Positions 34,436 to 46,860 of a stretch of 64,000 bases of DNA are shown here, in pieces. The notes under the pieces are model-generated. The model was given only the letters and a program-made list of their open reading frames with translations. It did not search any database and was not told the DNA's origin. This DNA comes from Gibbula magus (taxonomy: Eukaryota; Mollusca; Gastropoda; Trochida; Trochidae). The stretch covers positions 17,001,266 through 17,065,265 of the forward strand of contig OW388300.1 of the NCBI GenBank assembly GCA_936450465.1, in the 5' to 3' direction. Position numbers and translations under genes: made by a program. The first letter of the stretch is position 1. Every line of letters begins with the position of its first letter.

Positions 34436-34512
34436 ATGCACATAGATCTGAAACTTGTTACAGTATGGAGTTTGTGCGCTATATATCAACGAGTATTTAA
34501 TATATAAGTTCA
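34436..34512. repeat. Right arm of long-range inverted repeat
   Basis: Inverse complement of 29,607-29,686. It ends exactly where unit 2 similarity ('agctctcagtttatcaaata') begins. Confidence 0.7.
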
Positions 34513-37429
34513 TAAGCTCTCAGTTTATCAAATAACAAATATACAGAATGGTGCCTCTGGTATGATAATCCCGAGAGAAATAACACATTAGAAGTAACCA
34601 ATTTATCATTTCACTATTTTTTTCTCGAATTGGCTGGTCTGTATGAAGAGCTGAATTTACTTAATTCCATTTGAGAAATCTAAGTTACGCTATTCTATCA
34701 TATAAATTCAAACAAGGAGTAGAAGCTCTGCAATGATCTAATCCCTGGAGAAATTCTAATAAGTAATAAATAGTGTTTCTGTTTGGAACGAGTAAGGTAT
34801 AACAACATAAACGACGTAATGGTAGTTTTCTCTAAAGAGTTTTATTTGAAGTAACACTTAACCGTTTCCGATCCTTGTACTCTGGGGTTTGTGATATAAA
34901 ATTATTGTGATGACTGTTGCATTTTTGTGCTTCCTTTGAAGAACAGATATATGTACACAATAATCTAAAATTGTCATTGAACTAAATAAAACTAGAAATT
35001 TAAAAAAGGAAAGAATTATCACATATACAAAAGTTATTAAGTAAATTAACACAACTTAAAATGGCATTCTTCTTATGAGCAACGCACAAAGACCCAACTG
35101 GTACAGTAATAAATGGGAATGTTTAATATATTTCGATCTGTTTATAGAACCAAATTTCTGTTCAAATATAATAAGGCAAGGTAACACAAATTTGAACCGA
35201 ATGTCAAGGTTTTTTTTTTATAAATGGATTCCAATTTCTATAATTGATGTTGATTGAATGTCCATGCACATATATGTTAAGGTAAGTTAATGTTAATTGA
35301 AATATGTCTCAACAATTAACCAAGTGTATGATATATAATGCCTGCCTTGTTAACATTTATGCATTTTTAAGAACAACTTCATATACCAGGTAGAGTTGAG
35401 TTGAGTTAGGGTTTAACACCCCTTTCAAGAGTATTTCATTTATATCGCGGCATCTAGTATTATGGCAGGGAGAAAGCCCGCAACGCCATGTGGCTATGCA
35501 TTGCGGTGAAACCTGCGAGCATCGGCGAACCATAGGTGGTACTGCACTGAAATTCAGTGTAGCATTGCACCCAAAACTTACTGCGTGTAGAACAGTTCTC
35601 TACTGCAGACAAAGTTGCCGTGCCCCTAGCTGGATTCGAACCCCGGACCTCTTGATCCGAAGCCGAACACGCTAACCACTGCGCTATCCCGCCCCAATAC
35701 CAGGTAGAACCCTCATCTTTCAAATATATTATCGCTCAAAATGTCTTTAATTTGTATTAGTGCTTAAGAACTTGGGGTGATATACTTTCAAGGGAAAATT
35801 ACTGTTTCAAATGATTTATCGACCGAAAGGAATCATGTCATAGTTGGAGCAGAAATCAATCAGATTTAGTCACCTAAACCCTCCAGGGGGAAAAAAGTGA
35901 ACCTTCTTAGTCAGTAGTGTTTATTGAATGTGATGTACTCTGTTAATGCAATCACGCTGGGATGTAAACGTTCATTGCAGAGATATGTATAAACATCACG
36001 TTCCTTTTGTCATCTTGATTTAACTTGACATGTGACAAGCTCCATCTTGTAGTAAACTATTGTTTAAAATTATTGAAATAAAGTGCTCTAAACTGAGTGT
36101 TACCAATGGCTAAATAAAACCCTTCAATAAATAAAGAGTTCTAAAACAAATGTTAATGGTCCCATTAAGCCATCCAGGTCCTTTTTCTTCGGGCCCTCAT
36201 TTTAGTGTGTTCACACTAAAGTGGCTGCAAATTCAGTAATTCAGTAAAACTATGTACGCCATGTTAACATCAAGAAGTGCTACAATAAATATGTACAGGA
36301 TCTATTGTATGATATACATTGTACATCAGGTACAGAGGGTAACAACAGGTAACGAATGACATCAACTTTACCTTGCCTTGTATTATAGACTATATGGAGG
36401 GTTTTAAAGTTTTCATAATGGTAATGGTTGATTGGTTGACGAAACTATTTTACGCCCATTAATGAATATCTTTGCTGCCCTCTTTTAGCTTGATGCATAC
36501 AATTTACGAATTTCAAATTTAGGTAACTTACATTTGATTACTGAACTTCGAGTACTTCATATCTGTCTCAGGTGCCTATCATTTCAGTAAAACGTGTCTT
36601 CAGTCATATTGCTAAATCTGTAAAAGTGAGAATTATTTTAAAGACAGAGCAACATTAACAATATTTATATTTCACTGATGTCTATAGGTCAAAGGATCAT
36701 AGGATAACGTTTTTGCCCTGTCCGTCCATCCATCCGTCCATCTCTACCTCAGTAATCATTCTATTTCCTGTTGGTTGTTATCAACTTAACATGACATGTG
36801 GTCGATAAGAGGTAATTTTCTCACTTTCCACTTAAATTCCTATTCCAAAGTTGTGAGGATTAAAATGATGCATGCTTTACTTCATCAAGCAGTATAATTG
36901 TGTTAAAGTTGACATTATAAACTGATTAGTTTTGGCAAAAAGTTGGATATGATAGCGGTTGATTAATTTTGATTTTGATGAAATATTTCCTTTTGGTTTA
37001 TATTTGGTGCCAATCTCTTTTTGTCATATGTTATGCATACATGTTTTGTATTACTAGTCCGAAATTGAAACTAAGTAGGATTCAGGAGTTGGTTAGTATG
37101 ACCGTTTGGCATCCTTTAGAGATATCCTAATTGTTAATTAATACATGTGTGTGAAGAAAGTTGGCATAAAATAACTTACGCAAATGTAGATAAAATGGTT
37201 ATCAACCGTAATGTAGTTATAGATTGGTTCAGGTATTGATTTCAATCTGTTAAAATAAATTGGCAGATCAATTATATTTGGTTGTATGATACGTAATATG
37301 ACGTCCAGTAACTTAAATACCAAATGCAATCAAGCAATATCAAAATTATCGCTGAGTGTAGAGGAATAAGAGTTGTTATTTACATTTCATGCTTAATAAC
37401 ATATCCACATTACATGATTGTTTGTTGGA
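34511..37429 (+). repeat. Duplication unit 2, proximal part
   Basis: 34,511-34,860 matches 14,130-14,470. 34,880-37,335 matches 21,240-25,320 in compressed form. It contains a SINE (35,395). '(c)cgtccatccatccgtccatc' at 36,722 is a short simple repeat missing from the other units. No gene. Confidence 0.75.
35395..35696 (-). mobile_element. SINE type 1, full length, 12-bp target duplication
   Basis: Complete minus-strand copy: TGAGTTGAGTTAG tail at left, the body, then box B (GATTCGAACCCC) and box A (CCACTGCGCTATCCCGCCCC) at right. Flanked by the perfect duplication ATACCAGGTAGA (35,383-35,394 and 35,697-35,708). Frames on either strand here are by-products. Confidence 0.95.
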
Positions 37430-39510
37430 AATGATCAGGAAATGTTTTAAAAATTTTTATGAAACATAAACCTTTTACATAGAAACAAGATTACTGGCCA
37501 TTTTATACACATGTTGTTCGTGTTTTATGAAGGAGAGGTAAAACATGGCGATTAATTAATCCACATACATCATTGCCTCTTCTTATGGATATCAACTTTA
37601 ATGGATGCATATCTCTGTATTATTGACAGTTGGGGGCCATATAACTGTCCATCATGTCATTGAAGTTTTCCCTTAAACAGGAAAATGGTGTCATATGATT
37701 GCCAGTTTGACGGGATTCTCATTTGTAACTGTCACAAGCATTGAATTTATGTTGAAACATATTGTGTTCTTTGCCCTGACTTATTTTGTCTTTTTTATAT
37801 CCTTTGGACAAAGAGGTTCTCGTCAACGCATCAATTGAAGGATACTAAATTGTGTTTGCGCTGTATTTAACGTAGACCACTTGTAAGTTTGCATAACAAT
37901 TTTTTAAGCTGAAGTGCACATGAATGCAAGTTCAGAAGACAGAGGTATAAACTAATACGATCTATGAGAAAGAGCAAAGTCACATATGTGTTGCACCATT
38001 GTGATGTTCATACTGGTATCAGTGTTTATATGAAACAAAAACTTAATAAGTATGCTGATTGACACGTACTTGCTGGATGGTAATACTGAAAACACCCATT
38101 ATTACGTAAGTTAATGCCTAATATCGATAGTAGATGTATGAGTAGAAATGTAAGCTGCTGCACTGCTTGGCGGGTCTTTGCTTTCATGATGGATGGTAAT
38201 ACTGAAAACACACATAATGTCAAGACCCTAAAATCGATATGAAGTAAAAAAAGAAAATATCAAATTAAACATTGATAATTAGTTTAGTTATTAATATTTT
38301 TTCAATGTGTGCTTTATTTATGCATGATATGTGGTAACTGATGAAATAGATTGCCAATGATTCGTGAAATTAATATGTTGAACCATCTCTTTAATCATAT
38401 AGTTTCGCCCATTAAACATGGTTTTAACAGAATCACCTTTCTCAGCCCGGATCAGTAAGTTGACATTGCCTTTTTCCCATGATTAAGATTAATACATGTC
38501 AGGAAAAACAAGTAGACAGAGTCGGCCATATCCCCCGCCATTTTGAATATATTTATGCATTTTGAATATATAATGCATTTACTTTATATATAGCAAAAGG
38601 CACATCTAGACCAATTGGTACCTGTACAAAATAGGAAAATAGGCCGGAATATAGTTTTCCCTCTTCTTGGTTCTAAGTCCAGACTGTTTGCATTCATAAA
38701 AAAAATAAAAATCTCAAATTTCTATTTTGCAAAAGGCACATCTAGACTACTTGGTTGATACCTGTACAGAGTTTCGGCAAAATATATTGAATAGTTTTGA
38801 ATTTTGAGGGCGGAATATAGTTTTCCCTCTTCTTGGTTCCAAGTCCAGACTGTTTGCAGTCGTAAAAAAAAAGTAAAATTCTCAAATTTCTATATAGCAA
38901 AAGGCACATCTAGACTACTTGGTTGATACCTGTACAAAGTTTCAGCTAAATATATAGAATAGTTTTGAAGTTTGAGGCCGGAATGGAAAAGCCCGGACGC
39001 ACAGACGGACAGACGGACGGAGCTCATTTCTATATCCCCCGCCAACTTCGTTGGGGCGGGGGATAACTAAATCTCTGCTAGTTTGCTACTGCAGGTTTTA
39101 TAACAGTTCGTGTGTATCGTGCTAGTGGCAAATGTTCAAGTAATAGTAGCGAGAGGTCGGGCCTTTACTGACAGGTCAGAACTAGAAAATACACCCTTGG
39201 GAAATAGGGATCCCAAATTAGGTCCTGTGTGCTAAGTAGCGTTATAATCCCTTCTCATGTATGCTAGTAAGTCCCAATCACTCTTGTAATTGATTGTGAT
39301 TTGAAGTGGCAGCTCAATGCGTGATAAAGGAGAATAAGTCTGCTTTGAGATGCAATAAATAGGGATTGGTCTCCAGCAAGTAAGTGAATTCATTACGGTT
39401 GTTGATGTTGCTTCCACTGTACAACAAGACTAACTTCAAATCTGAAGTGTGGTTGCCATCGCCATAAATCTTCTGCAGTGTAATCCTCAGAAATGAATTG
39501 GTTATTTGGT
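37430..39510 (+). repeat. Duplication block C, with an internal insertion
   Basis: Matches 1-1,560 and 25,531-27,060 ('gccagtttgacgggattctc' at 37,700; 'aggtcgggcctttactgac' at 39,154). It is interrupted by an unrelated ~0.55-kb insert (38,510-39,066). The end around 39,480-39,545 aligns with 1,563-1,630. Confidence 0.8.
38510..39066. mobile_element. ATATCCCCCGCC-ended insertion with internal repeats
   Basis: Blocks A (1,140) and B (26,690) read straight through here. This copy has extra DNA between 'caggaaaaacaagta' and 'actaaatctctgc'. Near the left edge is ATATCCCCCGCC and at the right edge GGCGGGGGATA. Inside are three imperfect units with 'gcaaaaggcacatctaga' (38,593, 38,729, 38,897), 'gttttccctcttcttggttc' and an (acgg) run. 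The right end forms a hairpin CCCCCGCCAAC...GTTGGGGCGGGGG. A molluscan repeat of this look is plausible; family not assigned. Confidence 0.75.
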
Positions 39511-40782
39511 GTAAACCACTTGTGTAGTCAGCATGTCTCAGCTTTACCACAGCATACTAAGGACTTAACACATATAACAGTGCTTCACACGTGGGTTGGG
39601 TTAATAGTTACTTTCTTTTATTGACGAGAGGTAAGAAATCAAGATACATTGACATTTGTGCCAGTACTTTATCGCTAGGGCATATATACTTCATATATAC
39701 TTCACTCCCAATGAAGTTTTGTTTGCATTGAATCTGAATTTCTAATTGTGCTTGATACCATGACTATTTCATTTTGAATGTTTGGACAATGTTGGCACAT
39801 TAGACATAATAACTAGAAGAGAGCAAGACAATATATAGGAAACTAAATCTTTAATTACCTGCGACATGACAATTTGGTAACTGTGATCTACCATTCATAC
39901 ATTATTCGTATTTGGAGATTTGAAACAGCTATTACATAATGTGATGTTACTCATTGAAGCTTAGCCTACACAATGTAACAGACGTTGGATTAATCAACTG
40001 CATATATTATTCAGCTTGGAAAGACGTCGAATCCTTGAGGTGATATGTGTATATGTATAATGTTAAGCAACACAGTCTGAAACATTTTAGACTGTGCAGA
40101 CTGTTTAATACTTGATTATTAGTTTCTTTCTTTTAAGATTTGTTGATGCAATGACTGTTTTATAATTGATTAATAGTTTCTTTCTGTTAATATTTGTTGA
40201 TGCAGGAGTGCAAATAAACAGCAAGTGAGTAAAATATAATTCACTTAAATTTAAGGACTTTGGTCCCAGGACCAGTGCCTCGGGAAACGGAAGTGAGAAG
40301 ATAGAACACACTCGTTTATTGCTTGAGCGCTGACGAGAGGAGATTCAACATTGGTTTAGGTGGAATGAGTTAGTTTATCACTTTTAAGACAGCATATGCA
40401 CTTTCCCTTTCATTCTCAAGAAAAGGTGACTTTAGAACTTTTAGATGGATAAAATTTGGTTCAATTTGAGTGAACAGAGTGTACACTATTATTATACGTA
40501 TATTATATACGCAGGTCAGCATATTTTGGTTTTCGTACTAAAACAATTGTCGACATAATCATCATCTATATAGTCATGCAATTTCTAGTCAGAAATATTA
40601 TGTATATTGGACTTCGTTAAAAAGTTAATGAACGAAACATTAGACAGTGTCTGCGTTCTCAAACATTACAGTTTTCATTAAATGGTATTTCTAGCAAGAG
40701 TGAGTAATTAACGATATAAAAAAAACACAAAACCAACGTCTGGCATATATGTTTCAAATTTAAACAACTCACTGGAAGTCTA
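39511..40782. other. No gene recognised; 55-bp two-copy repeat
   Basis: 40,112-40,150 and 40,167-40,205 are near-identical ('agtttctttct.ttaa.atttgttgatgca'). The rest is AT-rich without recognised features. Confidence 0.5.
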
Positions 40783-41059
40783 TTGAACACTATCCCTGAC
40801 TCAAGATATACAATTTGGAAGAATGTGATACGTAATCAGCGAATTGAGCGACCATCAAATCTTGTTGCATTGCGTGTAGAGATTTTCTTCAGTAACGAGT
40901 TCCCCCAGCAAACGGAAAATGCCATTAGGTGTAAGAGGCGACCAGGGATGATAAGAGTGATTTTTATTACACATCTTAATAAAGTGACACATCAAGCGCA
41001 TCGTGGGGATCGCATTTCATACCATCATATTAATATCAACAACAGCCTTGAATGAGAAA
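40783..41059 (+). repeat. Duplication patch L2 (unit 2)
   Basis: 'actatccctgactcaagatatac', 'cgtaatcagcgaattgagcgacc' and 'aatgccattaggtg' match 28,340-28,590 and 11,700-11,960. It provides an uninserted reference for the 110-bp element at 11,590. Confidence 0.7.
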
Positions 41060-41340
41060 ATATGGTTTCACTGCCTACTGTGAAACGCAATGTATGGTTA
41101 GTTTGCTGGCCTCCGACGCCAGATACCCATGTTCGAATCCAGGTGGAGGCACATAACGTTTGTGACCCGGGTATCATCAATATTGTACTCAAAATACTTG
41201 TACATAATTCCACCGATTGGTCATGTACATGAGTTCCCTTAGTGTATTATGGTAGTTGTAGTGCGCATGTTGTTCTATTTCACAACAATCTATGAAAAAG
41301 TATCATCCAATTATTTGATTTCATTACTTTCTCAAAGTAA
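41060..41340 (+). mobile_element. Degraded SINE, type 2
   Basis: 'gtatggttagtttgctggcctccgacgcc' and box B GTTCGAATCC at about 41,132-41,141 mark a tRNA-like head. 'attatggtagttgtagtgcgcatg' resembles the family tail. It sits at the same place in unit 2 as the SINE at 13,811 in unit 0. Confidence 0.65.
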
Positions 41341-42417
41341 ATGTAACGCTAATAAAATACAGTATTTCAACATTTGTCATTCGTTTCATCAGGGAGTATG
41401 ACAGTTGTGACTAAACAATGTCACAATGGTAGTGACTAAACAATGGAATGACGTCATACCAGACATATGTATAGCTTAATACATTGACAGGATAAAACGG
41501 ATCTTCAAATGTAATCACAAGACGTGTACCAATATTGTATATATTCATGGTATACTATAGCATCACATGCTCTTGGTACATAGCTAATTGTTTTTGACAT
41601 GCTAATCTTAGTGCAAGGAGGAGAGTCTATTTTAAACTTAAGTTTGGTAAATTTTAGCTTGGTTCTAAGTTAACCAGATTTTATCACAAGCAGAAAGTTA
41701 GCTCAGATCTGATTATCCAAAGAGAACTACCACTTAAAAAGCAAACATTTTCCCATTTAACCGTTTTTATGTGTACAAAGAGGAAAGTTGACTCAAGTTA
41801 TATTTGTGAAATCTAAGTTACGCTATTCTATCACACACGTCTAAAAAGGGAGACTGAGTTCTGCTATGATAACATCCCTGGAGAAATTCAACTTGAGTAA
41901 TAACTTGTGTTTCAATTGAGCACAAGTGAGGTATAAAAACATTACCAACGTAATGGTAAATTTCCTTGAATAATTTTATTTGAAGTATCACATAGCCGTT
42001 CAGTGTCAAATGAAATCAAATTATTTGTGTTCAAAATGATACATGTATGATAGTTGTTTTTCATTCAGTATATTGGTATTCCCTCGGATAAATAACGAAT
42101 CAGCGTTAAAGATATAATCATTTTGGAGATAAAAAAGTGAATGTAATGAGTCGAAATCATTTAACTGATTTAATAATTATTGTAAATCATACCGAACCTG
42201 CAGTAATGAATATACATAAAATCATACATATATCATATGTCTTCATAAGCAGAAATGAATACTGTTATATTTGCAGCTAATCATCTCGCCATTAAACCGA
42301 AAATGTCAGTAAATAAGATAGGATATTGATAACAAAATGTTTATTTACAAACAGAGTAATCAGGCCATATAGTTCAAACGTGTATGGATAGAGTTCTTAT
42401 TTGAATTATCAATGTGA
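41341..42417 (+). repeat. Duplication unit 3, start
   Basis: 41,341-41,640 shows nothing. 41,690-42,350 matches 14,150-14,900 ('atctgattatcc.aagagaa', 'tgaagtatcac', 'ggtattccct..gg.taaataa'), then 42,306-42,375 matches 21,090-21,165 ('atcaggcca'). Confidence 0.6.
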
Positions 42418-43195
42418 GGGTACCCCACTTCAGGTCTCGTTGCCATGGTTTCTGTTGTTACAGCAGTAGGTGTACTAGCCGATACCGTAGGTGTATTTCT
42501 GATATACCTACACTTGTTTGATACACCTACACTTTTAATTCTAATTCTTTAGAGTCAAATTACTTTCTAAACACATTTTACACAATAATATCTATACACG
42601 ATTTAAATCGAAGTCAAAATACTCTACACAAGTTTGCATGCTTCAATCGAAACCTGGGATCGAACCAGTGACCTCTATCTGTCCTGCCATGAGGGCAGAT
42701 AAAAATTGAAAACTTTTTTCTTGACCAATTGATTAAGGTTTGTATACTCCCTGAAATAATATGTGTGGTTTGTGTATTTGTTTATGAATGTCATTGGTAA
42801 GTATTTATGGGATGCAAACTGTCTTACACATATTGAATTTAGTTTGTTTATTCTCAAAACTCAGGTCATGTGACATTTGCCATTAGCTCTGTTGTGAAGC
42901 TAGTATATTTCAGCGAGATGCACGGGCGATCGTGATCCGTGCATGATGCGCATGCTTTTTCTGAAGCGCGCTGACAGTTTAGTATGTGACCACTGTGTTT
43001 ATATAAACAAAAATAAAAGGTTATTATTAAAGTTTCCTATTTTTGTAATTTTCAGAATAAAAATGTTCTTTGCAAAAGAAACTAGACAGGAGTGGGGTAT
43101 AAGTCAGATGTACCCACTCTTTCCTCGGAGGCCCCACGATTCTTGAAATCAATAGGTGTATCAGCCAATGCCCTCGGAAAAGAGTGGGTACATCT
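42418..43195. mobile_element. GTACCC-ended insertion with nested hairpins
   Basis: Extra relative to 21,180-21,220. The left edge reads GGGTACCCCACTT and GAGTGGGGTA recurs inverted at 43,090. A further hairpin (AGATGTACCCACTCTTTCC at 43,106 against its inverse ending at 43,195) closes the right edge. Around 42,465-42,535 TAGGTGTA occurs four times in both orientations. 42,650-42,700 carries an inverted box-B-like GGGATCGAACC, possibly a SINE head. No transposase seen. Confidence 0.55.
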
Positions 43196-44034
43196 AAAAC
43201 TTACAATAAAGACACTTTAAACTGCATTCTAATATAAAGTTATTCTGAAGTCGGCTGTATTGTATTTCCTTTGAAGATTCGTATTATCATTTTCTAGGTT
43301 TTCACATTAAGCAAAACTGACAAGAAAAGATATTTGTACATGGCTATTTTAAATTGTCGTTGATTTTGTTGTAGAACCTGTTTACAATTTGGAGTGTTAA
43401 GCTTGAAAAGTTAGGTTTGAAAAACCCATAAAAATTACATTCTTATGATCAACGCATGACGAAACGAATACTTGGTTTTGAAATGGGAATGTAAATTCTC
43501 TTGTGACCTGTTCATAGAACCAATCTATTTAAAAAAAACGTGACAAGTTTTAACCGTATATCAATGCGAAACGTGTTTATGGATTAAACTGTCTGTACAA
43601 TTGACATATCAATGGCAATATTGACTGAATATTCATGAACAAATATGTTGAGTTAAGAAAATGTCAAATGAAATATTTATCGCACATTCTTCAAACATAT
43701 CATAAATGCATTTGTTACATTTTTTTAGAAAATAATCATGCACAAGGTAAAACCGTTCACCTCTCAAATCTATCATCGTTAAAATGTCTTTGATTTGTAT
43801 CAGCGCTGGAGAACTTCTGGTAATATACTTTCATGAGAAAACTTCTGATTCTAATGATTTATCGACCAAAAGGAATCACGTTATAGTTGGAGCAGAAATC
43901 AATTAAGTTTAATCTCCTTAGCCCTGTAGGGGATAACAAAATGAATCTGCTGAGAGAGTTTAGTGTTTATTGAATGTGATGTAGTTTCATAATGTAAGAA
44001 TACTGGGTAAGATACTGGGTTGTAAACGTTCATG
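43196..44034 (+). repeat. Duplication unit 3, end
   Basis: 43,240-43,340 matches 21,280-21,370. 43,770-43,985 matches 21,770-21,980 and 35,725-35,935. Similarity to other units ends at about 44,034, where a SINE tail begins, so the duplicated tract stops here. Confidence 0.7.
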
Positions 44035-44035
44035 A

Positions 44036-44096
44036 GGGAGTTGGGGTTTAACGCCGCTTTCAAGAGTATTTCACTTATATCGCGGCTGCTAGTATT
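44036..44096 (-). mobile_element. SINE type 1 tail fragment at the end of the duplicated tract
   Basis: About 60 bp of the minus-strand tail ('gggtttaacgccgctttc', 'gcggctgctagtatt') and nothing of the head. It marks the exact boundary between duplicated and single-copy DNA. Confidence 0.85.
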
Positions 44097-44621
44097 GAAT
44101 GACTTAATTAGTGACAGTTTTATTTTTTAACTTAAATATCCTTATTTAATGTAGACGGGGGTAAGAAATGAAATGAAATTTGGGGGAATTTCAAAATTTA
44201 AATTTTTAAATTTAAAAAAAACAACAACTGCGTAGCGGTATTCTTTGACTGATTTAATAGTTTGGACTAATTTGCCAAACTAGTCAGTTTTTGAATACGA
44301 CGTCGAAAATCGAGATATGTGACTTTGAAAATTATACATGTGGTAAATACAACTGAGTGATATACTTTCTTTTGCACCTCAGTTTAGAATTGATAAACAG
44401 CTTCATAAATGATGATCTGATATGTGCAAAAAGCAGTCGACATTGAATGAATACCATTTCCTGTTGGGATACTGAATTGTTGGTCATATATTATTCATTT
44501 TAATGTCAATCGGAGCATATAATTAACTTACATACTCTGGCGATTTTCTTTGAGTACAGAAAGCTGAGAGGTTATTAAATTTTCATGAAATAAGACAATT
44601 CAGTTACTGCCACACTACGTG
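44097..44621. other. No recognised feature
   Basis: AT-rich DNA with a low-complexity patch (aatttaaatttttaaatttaaaa, 44,197-44,219). No gene. Confidence 0.5.
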
Positions 44622-44889
44622 AGAGAGTGAGTGAGTGAGTGAGTTAGGGTTTAACGCTGCTTTCAAGAGTATTTCACTTATATCGCGGCTGCTAGTATTA
44701 TGGCAGGGAGAAAGCCCGCAACGCCATGTGGTTATGAATTGCGGTGAAACCTGCGAGCAACGGCTGGAACTAGCGAACCATGGGTGGTACTGCACTGACA
44801 TTCAGTGTAGCATTGCACCCAAACCTTACTGCGTGTAGAACAGTTCTCTACTGCAGACAAAGTTGCCGTGCCCTTGGCGGGATTCGAAC
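44622..44889 (-). mobile_element. SINE type 1, head truncated in box B
   Basis: The (GTGA)n-type tail lies at left and the body is intact. The copy stops at GGCGGGATTCGAACC, so box A is missing. A 29/30-bp minisatellite begins within about 20 bp. Confidence 0.9.
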
Positions 44890-44904
44890 CACCTTTGTGT
44901 AATG

Positions 44905-45215
44905 TTCTCAACCACTTTGTACATCAGGTCACTCTCTTATATCACTTTGTACATCAAGCCCCTCCCTATGTCACTTTGTACATCAAGCCAATCTCTTATA
45001 TCACTTTGTACATCAAGCCCCTCCCTATGTCACTTTGTACATCAAGCCCCTCCCTATGTCACTTTGTACATCAAGTCAAACTCTTATATCACTTTGTACA
45101 TCAAGCCCCTCCCTATGTCACTTTGTACATCAAGCCCCTCCCTATGTCACTTTGTACATCAAGCCAATCTCGTATATCACTTTGTAAATCAGGCCACTCT
45201 CGTTTTATCAATAAG
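44905..45215. repeat. 29/30-bp minisatellite
   Basis: Ten starts of CACTTTGTACATCA (last copy with one change) at 44,913, 44,943, 44,972, 45,002, 45,031, 45,060, 45,090, 45,119, 45,148 and 45,178. Spacing is 29 or 30 bp, and variable linkers alternate between 'agcccctccctatgt' and 'agccaatctcttatat' types. Two overlapping long frames exist because the unit has no stop codon in those frames; they are not genes. Confidence 0.93.
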
Positions 45216-46574
45216 CTACTCTCCTACAATCATCAATTGCCATCTCAGCTGTGTACATCATTTTTATCAATTGCATGTTTTCTCAATGTTTTCACAGTCA
45301 ATCTCCTGTACATCAACGTAATCACCTTATTGCCTCAATAACTACATGTGTAATTAGGAATCCAGTGTTCAGGAATTACCTTGTTAATTGTATATACTTG
45401 CTGCAACTATATATATTCTCCTCTCCTCTCCTCGCCTCTATATTCTGCCATATTCGTGTATCACTTTCTTGATAACGGTGTTGGTATCTACACAGAAACG
45501 CTGCCTTCATTGCAAGAAAGATGCTGACTATTCATATATCATATCGTTTCTTGATTATGACGTCCTGCAAACGATATCGATTATTTACTTTAGTTTTAGT
45601 ATGCGCGCATGTTGAACATTCTGTCATGGATTTCTCCTCAGCTTTTTTAATGGTATATTTTCAAAGTACTATTTGAACCTTCAATTATTATTTAATGAGT
45701 GTCACATCACTTACTAGATAGGGAGATATAGACATATCATGTAGCCTGGTTTATTGTACTTACCCACTTATATACAGAAGCAGCTATTCATACACGAGTA
45801 CATTGGATTATAAAGGATCTAACTTATATTGTTTTTAAATACTCTAATAGCTCCATTTAAAGTCTATAGGCAAAACATCACTGATCAATGAATCACGGTC
45901 AGACAGAAATCATAAAAATGTAAATGCAGTGGATAAACGCACTTCTGATGTTCTTGGAAATAACAAGCCAAGTGGATATATATTTCACAACGATTTAACA
46001 ATATCCTTATATAAAGTCGTATTTTTATATGGATGATGTCAACATTAAATCAGATCTGCAGCATTAGTTTTACTGCTACCTCTACTAAATTTGTTTTCAT
46101 TTCGGAAAGCACTCCGTTTACAATTTAACAGGACAATTATTTGCAATACTCGTCTATACGTCTAGAGTCTCCTCATAAACGTAGAGTTTGTTGTTAAGAT
46201 CAGTTTTGTTGGTTGACCTATGTGAGACCTTGACGAACCCCAAGTAGTTTTATGTGCCTCAATCAATGTTTTTATGTACCTGGTAATCTCTGAGAAAATA
46301 TTTAGAACTTCTATGCATTGTAAATGGACCAACATGAACATAATATCATATTAACTTCCCAACATCAATGCACGTTCATTTAATCAGTGGACAGAACGTT
46401 AACAAGTGTACCTGTTATCATTCATACATGAATCTGTCATTATTCCTGGTGGTGTGCATCGTTCCCCTTAGCCTAATTAAGCTAATTACTATAGCAAATG
46501 TTATTTAATATAAAAGTAAAATATAGTCACAAGTGACTAAGGATTCAGCGCATAAATAAATCAAATGTAATGAA
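45216..46574. other. No recognised feature
   Basis: AT-rich DNA. A pyrimidine run 'ctcctctcctctcctcgcctc' at 45,418 is the only feature of note. No gene. Confidence 0.5.
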
Positions 46575-46860
46575 TGAAGCCGTCCTTCTATTGTTATGGT
46601 GCATCGTTTGAAGAAAGTTGCAAGCCTCTAACATGTCTGTGGGATTATTGAGACCCAAATTTTCATTGTTAAAATTGCATATTTTTCAAGAAAAGCAAAA
46701 TGGTGGCCAAAGTACCTGACCTACGAATTCGCCATGGTTTACATTATTGCTCGTATGGTTTTTGCAAATCTTTAAAAAAATTCAAATCTCTATCTGCATT
46801 TAGAATGTTTTCCCATGTTAAAAATTGACATTTAGATTCGAACTGGACCTTGAATGAGCC
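46575..46860 (+). repeat. Dispersed ~280-bp repeat, copy 1
   Basis: 'aagcaaaatgg', 'cctacgaattcgccatg', 'attgctcgta' and 'ttagattcgaactggacc' recur in the same order at 49,615-49,785. The two copies bracket the 145-bp-unit element. Divergence is about 25-30% by eye. Confidence 0.7.

Noticed and set aside
44905..45215. CRISPR-like array with 29-bp spacing
   Set aside because: Repeat and linker are both reiterated; no unique spacers.
44863..45341. Two overlapping ~155-codon frames with repeated H-F-V-H-Q-A / S-L-C-T-S-S peptides
   Set aside because: They are translations of the 29/30-bp minisatellite plus SINE edge in two frames.
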